64,000 nt of DNA from DAISKN01 sp963716925 (GTDB lineage: Bacteria > Acidobacteriota > Vicinamibacteria > Marinacidobacterales > SMYC01). The DNA lies in contig CAVQUX010000006.1 of NCBI GenBank assembly GCA_963716925.1, positions 1,116,001-1,180,000 of the forward strand. The letters run 5' to 3'. Of this stretch, positions 45,801 to 56,144 are shown piece by piece. Positions within the stretch are counted from its first letter, which is position 1, and each line of letters starts with the position of its first letter. A program made the position numbers and the translations under genes. Below the pieces are notes generated by a model. The model was not told the DNA's origin, did not search any database, and saw only the letters and a list, made by a program, of their open reading frames with translations.

Positions 45801-48800
45801 CGCCGTTGGAGTGGATGTCGTTTCCCCGGAGGCGGTTCCCCGTGCCCGCGGAAACGATGACTCCGTCCCCCGTGTTGTGCGCGATAACATTGCCAACTTC
45901 TCCGCCGACCACGTTGCCGGAGGCCGATATCGTCACGCCGACACCGTTGGGAACGGCGATGCTGCCGGTAATGTCGGTGCCGATGCGATTTCCTTGAATG
46001 ACGTTCCCGCTCGCCGGCGAGCTCGTGGCGAGGATCGAGATGCCGGTTGCGACGTTGCCTGAGATCAGGTTCCCGTCGGTCGGCGCAGGGCCGCCGATCA
46101 AGTTGTTGGAAGAGCTCACTACGATACCTTCGAGGTTGGGGGAGGCCGCACCGCCCGGAAGGGTCCCGATAAAACAGGCTTGTACGGTGTGGCCGCCGCT
46201 CCCCTGGAGCCGGAGCCCCGCACCCGTTCCGAATCCACAGCGGTTGATCGCCAGGCCCTTGACCGTGCTGCTGCCGCCTTCGAGAACCAGGCAGCTCGTC
46301 CCCGGTGACAAGATGCTCCCTCTGATCTGAATCCGGGGCGTCCCCGCGTACCCCGGCTGGGTCGTGCCGTCGATGACGACGGAGCCAGAGACCGCCGGAA
46401 ACGGGGTCCGCGGCGCGATCACGAACGCGCCCGAGCCTGTGAAACTGAAGCGGATCAGGTCAGGCCCCGGGCTGGCGTTGGCATCGAGCAGCGCCTGCCG
46501 CAGGCTGCCCGGGCCCGTGTCGTTCGCGTTTTCGACGGTGAGAACCGATGCAAACAGACGGCACGGGGAGAACTCCGACGTGTTCCCCTGGGGATCGGTG
46601 GCGGTCGCGGTGACGAACGTGACACTGGTCAAGGTCGCGGGCAGATTGGCCAGAAAATCGACGATACCGCCCGCATCCGTGGTCACTGCGCTCGATCCGA
46701 GCCGCGTCTGCCCTTCGCCGTTTCCCGATGGATCGCAGCCGGCATTGCCGTAGAAGTCGAGCGTGTAGATGGTGGAGGGCCTGCTCGCGAGCCTGCCCTG
46801 GATGGTCGTCGCGCCGCCCGTGCTGTTGATGCCGGTCAGGATAGGGAAGTTCTGCAGGTCGTTCGCCCCGAGGTCCTCGTCGCCGTTGTCGTTCGGGGTC
46901 ACACCGTCAGGAAGGAGATCGATACCAAGTCCGCTGTTGGCAAAGATGGAGTTGCCCCTGACGGCGACACTTCCGCTCGAAACGCGAACCCCGGAGGAAG
47001 AGTTGAAGGCGATGATGTTCGAGCTGGTGCCGCCGACCCGGTGGCCTTTCCCCTCCGAGCTCACACCCACCAACTGCAGACCGCCGCTGGCGGTGCCGGA
47101 CGCGTTGGTACCGATGAAGTTTCCCTCCACGACGTTTGCCGAGCCACGGAGTGAGATCCCGGCTCCAGAATTGCCGGAGATTACGTTCCGCTCGAAGGGA
47201 ATCGAGCCGCCGATCCGGTTGTTCGATGAAGTGACCAGGATGCCGATCTCGTTGCCGACGACGTGACAGGCCTGTATCGTGTGGCCACCCGTCCCCTCGA
47301 GAAGGATCCCGGCGGAAGGAGGTATCCCCGTAGGTCCAAGACAGCCGCGGAGCGTCAGTCCCTTGATCGTGTTGTTGCTGCCGCCGACCTTCAAGCCGGC
47401 ATCGCACTCGCCGAGCATTCGGCTGGCGTCGATCTCGATGAGCGGCGCTCCCGCGAATCCCGGCTGGGTGGTGCCGTCGATGACGACGGGGCCGACGATC
47501 GTGGGCAATGCCACATCGGGCGCGATCGCGAAGGGTCCGCTGCCAGGGATGTTGAAGTGGATCGCCTTGACCCCCGACGCCGCGGTCACGTCCTCGATAG
47601 CCTGTCGGAGGCTACCGGGACCGTCGTCGCTCGTGTTGGTGACGAAGAAGGTGGCGTCGCCAAGGCGCTGGCATGGGGAGAACTCCGATGTGTTCTGCTG
47701 CGAGTCCGTGGCAGTCGCAGTGACAACCGTACCGGCGGCGAGGGGCATCGGTAGCGTCGTCGTGAAGTCGGCCAGGCCGGAGTCGTCCGTCGTCACCGTC
47801 TTCGAGCCGAGCGGCGTCTCGCCCTCGCCATGGCCTGACGGATCGCAGGAGGTGCTGGCGTAGAAGTCGAGCGTGAAGGTGGCGGAAGGCTTGCTGTCGA
47901 GGGTCCCCTGGATGGTGACAGCGCCCGGGATACCGAGCACGGCGTTCAGAATCGGGAAATTCTGGGGGTTCGATCCGGAGCCCCCTTCACCGGGATCGTT
48001 GGGCGTCACGCCGTCGCCGTCGACGTCGATTCCCAGACCCCGGTTGGAATGAATGAAGTTGCCTCGGACGGTGGTCTGGGAAACTCCGAAGAGCGTCGAT
48101 ATGCCCGCGCCGCCGTTGAACGCAATGAGGTTTCCACTTCCGGGTGAGAAATCCCCGACCACGGTGTCCCGGGTCATCAGGATGCCATCCGCTCCATTCG
48201 GGACGGCGGCCGATCCATCGGCGCTCGTCCCGATGAAGTTGCCGATCACCACGGAGAACCTCGACCCTAGGAAGATGACGCCTTGCGCGACGTTGCCGGA
48301 GATAACGTTCCTGTCGATGACCTCCGATCCACCGACGAGGTTGTCGTTGCCCAGCACCCGCAGTCCGAACGTGTTGCCGCGCGCTGTGGCTCCGTCGAGC
48401 CCGACGCCCACATAGCAGCCCTGGAGCCTGTTGCGGGAGCTCCGCAGAACGATGCCGTCGGAGTCATTGCCGGTAAAACGGGTGATCGCCAGCGCGCGGA
48501 TCACGCTGTCGCTCCCCCCGACATCCAGCCCGTCCGTGCCGGTTGAACGCCTTTCCGTGACGTTGATGCCGTCCAGCTCTATCAGCGGCGTGCCCGAGTA
48601 GCCGGGCTGCGTGCTGCCGTCGATCACGACCGGGCTCGTGATCTTCGGCAGCAGCGTGAGTGGTTTGATGAAGTGCGGTCCACCGCCGGGGATGTCGAAC
48701 CGGACTATCTCTTTCCCCGCGAGTGCGTTGGCTTCCAGGATCGCCTGCCGCAAGCTTCCGGGGCCGGCGTCGTCCGTGTTGGTGACGACCAGTTCCCGGG

Positions 48801-51800
48801 CGAGGACGTCGAAGGGCGCACTGTTTGCGGCAGTCAGGGCGCCGGAAGTGGCACGCAGACTGTATCCGGCTCCCGGGCGATCGATGGTCAGGTCGTCGAA
48901 GACGGCGATGCCGTCCGCGGCGTTCCGAGGCAGGGTGCCCGCGAGTACGCCGCCGGGGCCAACCAGCGCCAGGGTGACCGCGTTCGTCGCTGGCGTGAGG
49001 TTGCCGAAGCGGTCCTGGACTGCGACTTCGACCGGTGGGGTGATGGGCAGGGAGACGGTGACGCTCGACGGCTGGACCGCGAAGGCCAGGCGGGCGGACA
49101 CGTCGGGCGCGACGTCGAACGCTTCGCTCGTGGCAGGTGTGAGCGCCCCCGAGGTGGCGATCAAGGAATACCCGCTCGCGGCGCGGTCGAGGCTGAGATC
49201 GAAGAACGTGGCGATGCCGACGCGCGCTTCCGCGGTGGTCACCCCGGCGAGCGTGTCGCCTCCTGGGTTGTTGGCGAGCGCGATCGAAACGATGTTCGTC
49301 GCGGAAATGACCAGGTTGCCGACCCGGTCCTGGACGGCGACCTCGACCTGCGGCCTGATCGGAAGACCCGCGACGGTGTTCGTGGGCTGAACGCGGAAAA
49401 CGAGCCGGCTGGCCGGGCCCACGACCACGTTCACCGATGCGTTCACCTCCGTGCCGAAGGCGTCCGTCAGGCGGACGATATCGATCACGCCGGCAAGCGG
49501 GCCCGCCGCGTAGAGGCCGCTGGCGGCGTCGATGCCGCCGCCTGAGTTGTTCACTGGCAGGCTGAAGACGTAGGGGGGCACGCCGCCCGTCGCCACGAAC
49601 GTCTGAATCTCCCCGGCGGCAACACTCGCCAACGTGGGGTCGATCGCGAGGATGGCGTCGCCAAGGCCCAGGCATCTCGAAAACTCCGACGTCGTGTTCC
49701 GTTGCAAATCGGTGGCGGTCGCGGTTACGACCGTGCCGGAGGCGAGAGGCGTCGGCAGCGTGGCGGTGAAGTCGGCCAGGCCGGCGCCGTCCGTCGTCAC
49801 CGTCGTGGAGCCGATCGGTGTCTCGCCCTCGCCATGGTCCGACGGATCGCAGGAGGGGCTGGCGTAGAAGTCGAGGGTGAACGGGACGGAAGGCCTGCTG
49901 TCCAGCGTCCCTTCGATGAGGATGCCGCCCGGGGTGCCCCGCACCGCGTGAAGGACGGGGAAGTTCTGGGGGTTCTGTCCCGGGTTACCCTCACCGGGAT
50001 CGTTGGCCGTCACGCCGTCGCCGCCGACGTCGATTCCCAGCCCCTGGTTGGAATGGATCGAGTTGCCGCGGACTATGCCCGCCGCAACCCCGACGACCTC
50101 TATACCCGCGCCGCCATTGAACGCAATCTGGTTTCCTCTTCCGGGTAAGACGTCCCCGACGTCGTTTTCCCTCTCCATGGAGATGCCGTCCGCTCCATTC
50201 GGGACCGCGGCCGATCCATCGTCGCTCGTCCCGATGAAGTTCCCGATCACCTCGTTGACGTCTCGACAGGATCAAAAGGCCCTGCTCGAGGTTGCCGGAG
50301 ATGACGTTCCGGTCGATCGCCGCCGGTCCGCCGATTACGTTGTCGTCCTCCAGCACCCGCAGGCCGAACCGATTACCGCGCGCCGTAACGCCGTCGACTC
50401 CGACGCCCAGATAGCACCCCTGGACCTCGTTTCGAGAGCTCCGCAGGACGATGCCACCGGAGTCCGGGCCGGTGAAGCGATGGAACGCCAGGGCCGTGAT
50501 CTCGCTGTCGCCGCCAGCGACATCCAGCCCGTCGGTGCCAAACGGGCCGGGTTGGCAGTCGATCCCGTCCAGCTCGATCAGCGGCGTGCCCGAAAAGCCC
50601 GGCTGCGTGCTGCCGTCGATCACGACCGGACTCGAGATCGGTGGCAGCACCGTGAGCGGCTTGATGGTATGCGGTCCGCCGCCAGGGATATCGAACCGGA
50701 TGGTCTCTTTCCCTGCGAGCGCGTTGGCGTCCAGGATCGCCTGCCTCAGGCTTCCGGGGCCCGCGTCGTCACTGTTGGTGACTACCAGGTCCCGGACGAG
50801 GACGTCGAAGGGAGCGCTGATGGCGGTCGTCAGACCACCGGACGTCGCAGACAGCCTGAATCCGGTTCCCGGGAGAGCGATGGTCAAGTCGTCGAAGACC
50901 GCGATGCCGCCGGCGGCAAAGCGAATCCTGCTGAATGGGGCGGTCGGTAGAGTTATCGTGACGGGGATCGACGCCGATGTCTGGTTGCCGAAGCGGTCGC
51001 GGACGGAGACCTCGACCGGTGGGGTGATCGGCAGTGAGACGGCCACGTTCGATGGCTGGACGATGAAGGCCAGTTGAGCGGGAGCATCAGGCGTGACGTT
51101 GAACGCTGCACTCGTGGCAGACGTCAGCGCCCCCGAAGTGGCGACCAGGGTGTACCCGTTCGCGGCGCGGTCGAGGCTGAGACCGGAGAACCCGGCCAAG
51201 CCGACGCTCGCTATGGTGGTGAGTGGCCCGGTGAGCGTGGCGCCTCCGGGGTTGCTGGCGAGTGCGATCGAGACGGTGGCCGTCGCGGAGGTAACCGTGT
51301 TGCCGAACGGATCCTCGATGGCGACCAGGACGAGGGGCGCGATCGGCTGGCCGGCGACGACGTTACTGGGCTGCACGCGGAAGGCGAGGCGGGTGGCCGC
51401 GACCGCGGTCACGTTCACGGTCGCGTTCACCTCCGCACCGAGCGCGTCCGTCACGCGAACGGTGTCGATGACCGCGGCAAGCGTGCCCGCGGTGTAGAGG
51501 CCGCTGGCGGCGTCGATGCTGCCGCCGGAGTTGTTCTCCGGCAGGCTGAACGCGTAGGGAGGAACTCCGCCCGTGGCCACGAATGACCGGGAGTCCCCGG
51601 CGGGAACGCTCGCCGCCGGGGGGTTGATCGCGAGCGGCCGGCGGCCGCTCGCCCAGCGTCCAGTCGGAGAAGTCGGTCACGCCCGGCACCGTGGCTCGGT
51701 TGTTCGTAACGTCGATGGTGGCTAAAGGCGGTTCCAGAAAACTCACCTCGCCGCCGAAAATGCGAGCCACTTTGTAGTTGCTTTCGGTGCCGCTGACATC

Positions 51801-54416
51801 CGCTTGCAGGTAGTCGAAGATCAGGGTTGCCGTGAGATCTCCCGCCTCCGTCAGCGACCAGAACCGGCCCAGGGCCGTGGACGGATTGAGGATCGGGTGC
51901 GCGCCCCGATGGGCACCCACGGTCAGGCTCGAGGGATCGACCGTCAGAGTAGTGACGTTGGCGGACACAGGAGAGTACCCATCAGCCGTGCCCACGTCGA
52001 ACACCCTCATGCCCGTGCCCGTGAGCGTCCGTCGAAGGTCTCCGATCACGTGGCCACTCGTTCGGATCACGGCCCGGGTCCCGACGTCGACGACGCGGAC
52101 CCCGGTCGTGATCGTCCCGCTCGTCAGCCTGAACTCGGTCGTTCCGTTACCCAGGTTCAGGTCGCTCGCCAACGTGACCGTTCCCGCCGGTTTGTCGACT
52201 GTCCATGTGCCGGTGAGATTGGGGCCGCCAGCGTTGACGTAGCTCTGGTCGGCGGCTCCGCCGAAGGCGAACGCCGCGCTTCCGCCGTCGAACGTCGCTG
52301 CAACGGAGACCGGCCCTTCGGCCTGCAGCCGGCCGCCAAAGAGCCTCCCATTCACCAGCGACAACTCCCCGATGACGCGCGCGGTGTCGGCAGCCCCGAT
52401 GCTGGAGTCGCTCGGCGAGTCCAGAGTGAGGCGGTTGAACACATCGATGCCGGCGCCCGGACCGTTGATTTCCGACGAGACGCTCCCGTTGACGATGACG
52501 GTGCCGTTGTTGTGCTCGAAGGTGCCGGGGTCGCTGCGCCGGTAGTTTCCGGAGAGGCGCATCGTCCCCGAAGAAGCGATGAATCGGCCGTCCGTCAGGC
52601 TGAGGTCGCCCGAGGAGAACGTCGCATCGCTCGCGCCGAGGTCGAAGAGACCCCCCGTCAGTGTGAAGGTCACGAAGGGGAGCGTGAGCGGTCCGCCCCC
52701 GGCGTGGAACGTACCTCCGCTCTGGGTGTATGCGACGCCGGTACTGCCGGTGCCGATCTGGAACGCCGCCGGGCCCGTGTCGATGGTCCCCTGCCGGAGG
52801 GTGACTTTCTTCAGCGTGATGGGACCGGGACCGTCGGTATTGATGGTGGTGCCGGGAGCGTCGAGGTCGAGGTTCAGGAAGGGGCCCATCCCGCTGGGAA
52901 GGGTGATCGTCCGTGGAGCGCCCGTGATGAGCAGGGTACCGTTGCCCGCGCCCGAGCTGAACCCGAAGGTGCTTGCGATCGCCACCGGGCCCCGGGCTTC
53001 CAGCGTGCCGCTGACGAGGTCGCCGTCGATCAGATCCAGGGAACCGATAACGCGAACGGTGTCGCCCGACCCGATGCTGCTGTTGAAGCTGTCGGGGTTG
53101 TCCACGGTGAGGTTATTGAGAACCTCGATACCGGATCCTGGACCGTTGATGTCCAGCGTCGTGCTCCCGATGATGACGACGGTGCCGTTGTTGTGCTCGA
53201 AGGTCGCAGGTTCGCTGCGCCGGTAGCTTCCGGAGAGGCGCATCGTCCCCGAAGAAGCGATGAATTGTCCGCCCGTCAGCCTGAGGTCGTTCGAGGAGAA
53301 CGTAGCGTTGCTGGCCCCGAGATCGAAGACACCCCCCGTCAAAGTGAGGCTCACGAAGCGAAGCGTGAGCGGCCCTCCGCCGGCGTGGAACGTCCCGCCG
53401 CTCTGGGTGTACTCGACGCCGCTGCCGCCTGAACCGATCGCGAACGCCGCCGGGCCCGTGTCGATGGTTCCCTGCCGGAGGGTGACTTTCTTCAGCGTGA
53501 TGGGACCGGGACCGCTGGTGTTGATGGTGGTGCCTGGCGCGTCGAGGTCGAGGTTCAAGAAGGGGCCCATCCCGCTGGGAAGGGTGATCGTCCGTGGAGC
53601 GCCCGTGATGAGCAGGGTACCGTTGCCCGCGCCCGAGCTGAACCCGAAGGTGCTTGCGATCGCCACCGAGCCCCGGGCTTCCAGCGTGCCGCTGACGAGG
53701 TCGCCGTCGATCAGATCCAGGGAACCGATAACGCGAACGGTGTCGCCCGCCCCGATGCTGCTGTTGAAGCTGTCGGGGTTGTCCACGGTGAGATTGTTGA
53801 GAACCTCGGTGCCGGGGCCCGAACCGTTGATGTCCAGCGTCGTGCTCCCGATGATGACGACGGTGCCGTTGTTGTGCTCGAAGGTCGCAGGTTCGCTGCG
53901 CCGGTAGCTTCCAGAGAGGCGCATCGTCCCCGAAGAAGCGATGAATTGTCCGCCCGTCAGCCTGAGGTCGTTCGAGGAGAACGTGGCATCGCTCGCCCCG
54001 AGGTCGAAAACACCTCCCGTCAGTGTGAAGTTCGTGAACTGGAAGGTGATCGGCGCCGCTCCGGCGTTGAACGTGCCCCCGCCCTGGTCGTAGGTGTTGC
54101 CGACAACGAGAGCCGCGCCTGCCGCCTGCGTGAGTGTCCCTGCGTAGCCGGCGCCGATTCGGAGCACTTGGATGGTGATTGCGACGTCGAGCGTGGCGTC
54201 CTTCGAGCTCGTGCCATCGAAGACGGCGACGTCACCCGGGCTCGGTGCCACATCGTCCGACCAATTGGCCGCCTCCGACCAGTTCCCGGTGGCCCCTCCG
54301 CCGTCCCACGTCCGGGTGGCGGCGATGGCCTGGCCGGAAACGACGACGAGAGCGCACAGGGCCGCAATCACCCGGACAGGAAAGGAAGCGTTACCTCGTC
54401 CCACAAACACTTCCAT
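42829..54416 (-). CDS. giant modular secreted surface protein (about 3,860 residues, two frameshifts)
   Basis: It starts at ATG 54416 with signal peptide PVRVIAALCALVVVSGQAIA. Domains in order are as follows. First come three 227-residue beta repeats (WDGGGATGNWSEAANW, then TLTGGVFDLGASDATFSS units). Then come Ig-like/invasin-type domains (RLAFRVQPSNVVAGQPIAP). Next are four CSLREA-type segments (DDAGPGSLRQAI) alternating with parallel beta-helix repeats (NVISGN, GNFIGT). These are followed by SdrD/CarboxypepD-like beta domains, a PD40/TolB-like propeller (IHVMNADGSGLVPVTEAG), more CarboxypepD repeats, and a C-terminal beta domain (LECVADNGDGSFTAHFGYLN). Frame breaks near 51640 and 50258 split it into three ORFs. 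Each junction continues the same repeat, so I treat it as one gene. Probably an adhesin or surface fibre; no secretion-sorting signal was identified. Confidence 0.78.
47762..51630 (-). repeat. two tandem copies of a 2.0-kb module within the giant gene
   Basis: The segment encoding Ig-like, CSLREA and beta-helix parts occurs twice, offset by 2,001-2,004 bases. Examples are the GTGAAGTCGGCCAGGCCGG blocks at 47762 and 49766, and the CGCTCGTCCCGATGAAGTT blocks at about 48222 and 50223. The copies are clearly related at base level but diverged. The copy nearer the gene start carries a 2-base deficit near 50258, which creates one of the frameshifts. Confidence 0.75.
52380..54060 (-). repeat. 681-bp tandem repeats (227-residue units) in the giant gene
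   Basis: The block GGTGCCGTTGTTGTGCTCGA starts at 52500, 53181 and 53862, exactly 681 bases apart. GTGACTTTCTTCAGCGTGAT starts at 52801 and 53482, the same period. The two units between about 52650 and 54010 are nearly identical over long stretches. The third (52380-52650 and onward) is diverged. The period is a multiple of three, so copy number can change without breaking the frame. Confidence 0.88.
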
Positions 54417-54640
54417 CGGGCACCGGACGGGAGGAATGCAACGGCCGTACTCCTGCTCCCTCAGAAACTTGCGAGCTGCCGCCTTCGTTGGATTCGGGGA
54501 CGGTGTTGTCGACGTCGACATACGGATGCTGTCGGCCCCCCTCGGCATACATCGCGCAGAACAGACCTCGAATGGCTCACCCGAATTAAGGTTGCCGGGA
54601 GGCAGAAACGCTTCGCCCCTCTCACGCGGATCTCGCTCCG
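54417..54640 (-). promoter_or_regulatory. upstream region of the giant gene
   Basis: 224 bases without a convincing gene. It contains the 35-base element at 54546-54580 that recurs upstream of the Calx-beta gene. The frame of the giant gene is open back to an ATG at 54548, but the extra residues are low-complexity and precede the signal peptide. I therefore read this as 5' untranslated sequence. Confidence 0.5.
54546..54580 (-). promoter_or_regulatory. shared 35-bp upstream element, copy 1
   Basis: 31 of 35 bases match 56081-56115. On the minus strand the shared sequence runs GTGAGCC-N-TTCGAGG and ends TGCGCGATGTATG. It lies 130 bases upstream of the giant gene start. It is a candidate promoter or operator, possibly for the island sigma factor. 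Confidence 0.5.
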
Positions 54641-55990
54641 CTAGGGACGCTCCACGCTCACGGTGCCCAGTCGGAAGAAGTTGTCGCCATTCCCGAAATC
54701 GTCCGTCGCCGCGAGCTCCACGCCGTATCCATGGCCTGCCGCTTTACGCTCGAAGCTGACGGTCAGTCCCAAGGTAACGCTCGGACCGGTGGGACCGCTG
54801 CCGACTACGCTGGTCCCATCGAGGTGCAGGCTCGCCAGGGGCGTCTCCAGGACGACCGCGCTGCCCGGCGTCGCGCCGGGTCCGCAGCGCAGGCTGGGGC
54901 CGCCTCTGAAGTCCTGAACGTCCTCGTCCCGATCGTCGTCTTGATCTCCGCCGCCCCTCCGGCACAGCTTGAAGGTGTTCGCCGCCTCGTCCCAGCGGAC
55001 CCAGAGCGCGGTTCTACCGCCGCGGATACGGAAATCGATGGTGTCGAGGTCGCGCCAGACCTTACCCTCCGGCACCGTCCAGTTGACGGTATAGGTCACT
55101 TTTTCGTCGACCTCGAGCTGTGCCTCGCCCGGACTGAGCGCGAATTCACCAACCTGCGCGACGCCAAAGTTTCTTATGATCGCTTGTCCGGTCGCGTCGG
55201 TAAACCTGGAAACGGAGGAGGAGGACGAGGAGGAGGATAGGTCCATGAACAAAGTCTCGGAAGGTTCGCTCAAGTTATCGCCACAGATTGTGACGCTGAT
55301 CCCGCCTGACAGCGCGTTCGCCGGAATGGTCAAAGCACCCGAGCGAGAGACATAGTCTGGACGGCCGCCGCCGATGAACGGCGCGCACGAGACGGCCCCT
55401 CGGGCCGTCCCGTCTCGCGTCGTGAAGTTGACTATCGTGCTCACTTGAATCGGAAAAGCCAAGCTCACGGTGAACGCCGACGTTCGAGTTCCGGTAGGGG
55501 GCTCGTTGGCGGATAGGTTGTTGATTGAAATGACCGCCGTTCCGTCATCGTCGCGGATAATCCCATCGGCACTGCAAAAAGGAAACGCGCCGCATTCCGC
55601 TCCAGTCACACCCAGGAACACGGTGAACGTCTCGTCAGGCTCGATGACCGCGTCGCCGCATATGGTGACGTCGAAGATCGCCTCTGTGGCGTTCTCGGCA
55701 ATGTTGAAGAACGTGGGGCTCGGTGGTTGGATGAAGTCCACGCCATCCGTACAACTGGGGCCGGTATTCGAGGTTACCGGAAGAAATGCAATCTGCACGC
55801 TCACCGGGGACTGGCTCGGACGTGAGAGCGACAACCTAAACCCGAAGTTCTTGGTGCCCGAATTGCCTTCAAAGTCGGAGACACCGGTAATCGTCAACGT
55901 GGGAGGCGTCTGGGCCTCCGTCGTCCCGGAGAGAAACGCAAGACCAGCAAGAAAAGCAGGTGTGTACCGGCGAATGAAGCTGCTGAACAT
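54641..55990 (-). CDS. secreted Calx-beta domain protein
   Basis: 449 residues from ATG 55990, which has GGGAGGGGGG 3-4 bases upstream and starts a signal peptide (FLAGLAFLSGTTEAQ). Two Calx-beta-like domains follow. The first has SDFEGNSGTKNFGFRLSLS, TICGDAVIEPDETFTVFLG and DGIIRDDDGTAVI. The second has TRTSAFTVSLAFPIQVSTIV and TICGDNLSEPSETLFMDL. Calx-beta domains bind calcium through acidic loops. A polyserine stretch (55214-55238) and a C-terminal beta domain complete it. An upstream element shared with the giant gene suggests common regulation, so this may be a surface partner of it. Confidence 0.82.
   Translation of the reverse strand: MFSSFIRRYTPAFLAGLAFLSGTTEAQTPPTLTITGVSDFEGNSGTKNFGFRLSLSRPSQSPVSVQIAFLPVTSNTGPSCTDGVDFIQPPSPTFFNIAENATEAIFDVTICGDAVIEPDETFTVFLGVTGAECGAFPFCSADGIIRDDDGTAVISINNLSANEPPTGTRTSAFTVSLAFPIQVSTIVNFTTRDGTARGAVSCAPFIGGGRPDYVSRSGALTIPANALSGGISVTICGDNLSEPSETLFMDLSSSSSSSSVSRFTDATGQAIIRNFGVAQVGEFALSPGEAQLEVDEKVTYTVNWTVPEGKVWRDLDTIDFRIRGGRTALWVRWDEAANTFKLCRRGGGDQDDDRDEDVQDFRGGPSLRCGPGATPGSAVVLETPLASLHLDGTSVVGSGPTGPSVTLGLTVSFERKAAGHGYGVELAATDDFGNGDNFFRLGTVSVERP
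55214..55238 (-). repeat. GGA-type triplet repeat encoding polyserine
   Basis: A near-perfect run of GGA/GAC triplets encodes about eight consecutive serines in the Calx-beta protein. It is a potential slippage site but stays in frame. Confidence 0.75.
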
Positions 55991-56080
55991 GAACCCCCCT
56001 CCCAATTTTTCCGTCGAAGGCGGCGATGACTCAGGCGCTGCCATCGGCCGCCACGCGCCCGCATTCGGGTTCCCTTCTTC

Positions 56081-56115
56081 CATACATCGCGCAGTACGGG
56101 CCTCGAACGGCTCAC
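56081..56115 (-). promoter_or_regulatory. shared 35-bp upstream element, copy 2
   Basis: This matches 54546-54580 at 31 of 35 positions and lies 91 bases upstream of the Calx-beta gene start, within the 55991-56144 intergenic stretch. The flanking bases are not similar, so the conservation is confined to this block. Confidence 0.5.
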
Positions 56116-56144
56116 GCGATTGTCAGTTTCCGAGGAGGGGCGGA

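Noticed and set aside
50240..50270. Programmed ribosomal frameshift in the giant gene
   Set aside because: No slippery heptamer or downstream pseudoknot is visible. The paralogous copy 2 kb away has two extra bases at the same place, so an indel is simpler.
52380..54060. CRISPR array
   Set aside because: The repeats are 681 bases, contiguous and coding, with no short repeat-spacer pattern.
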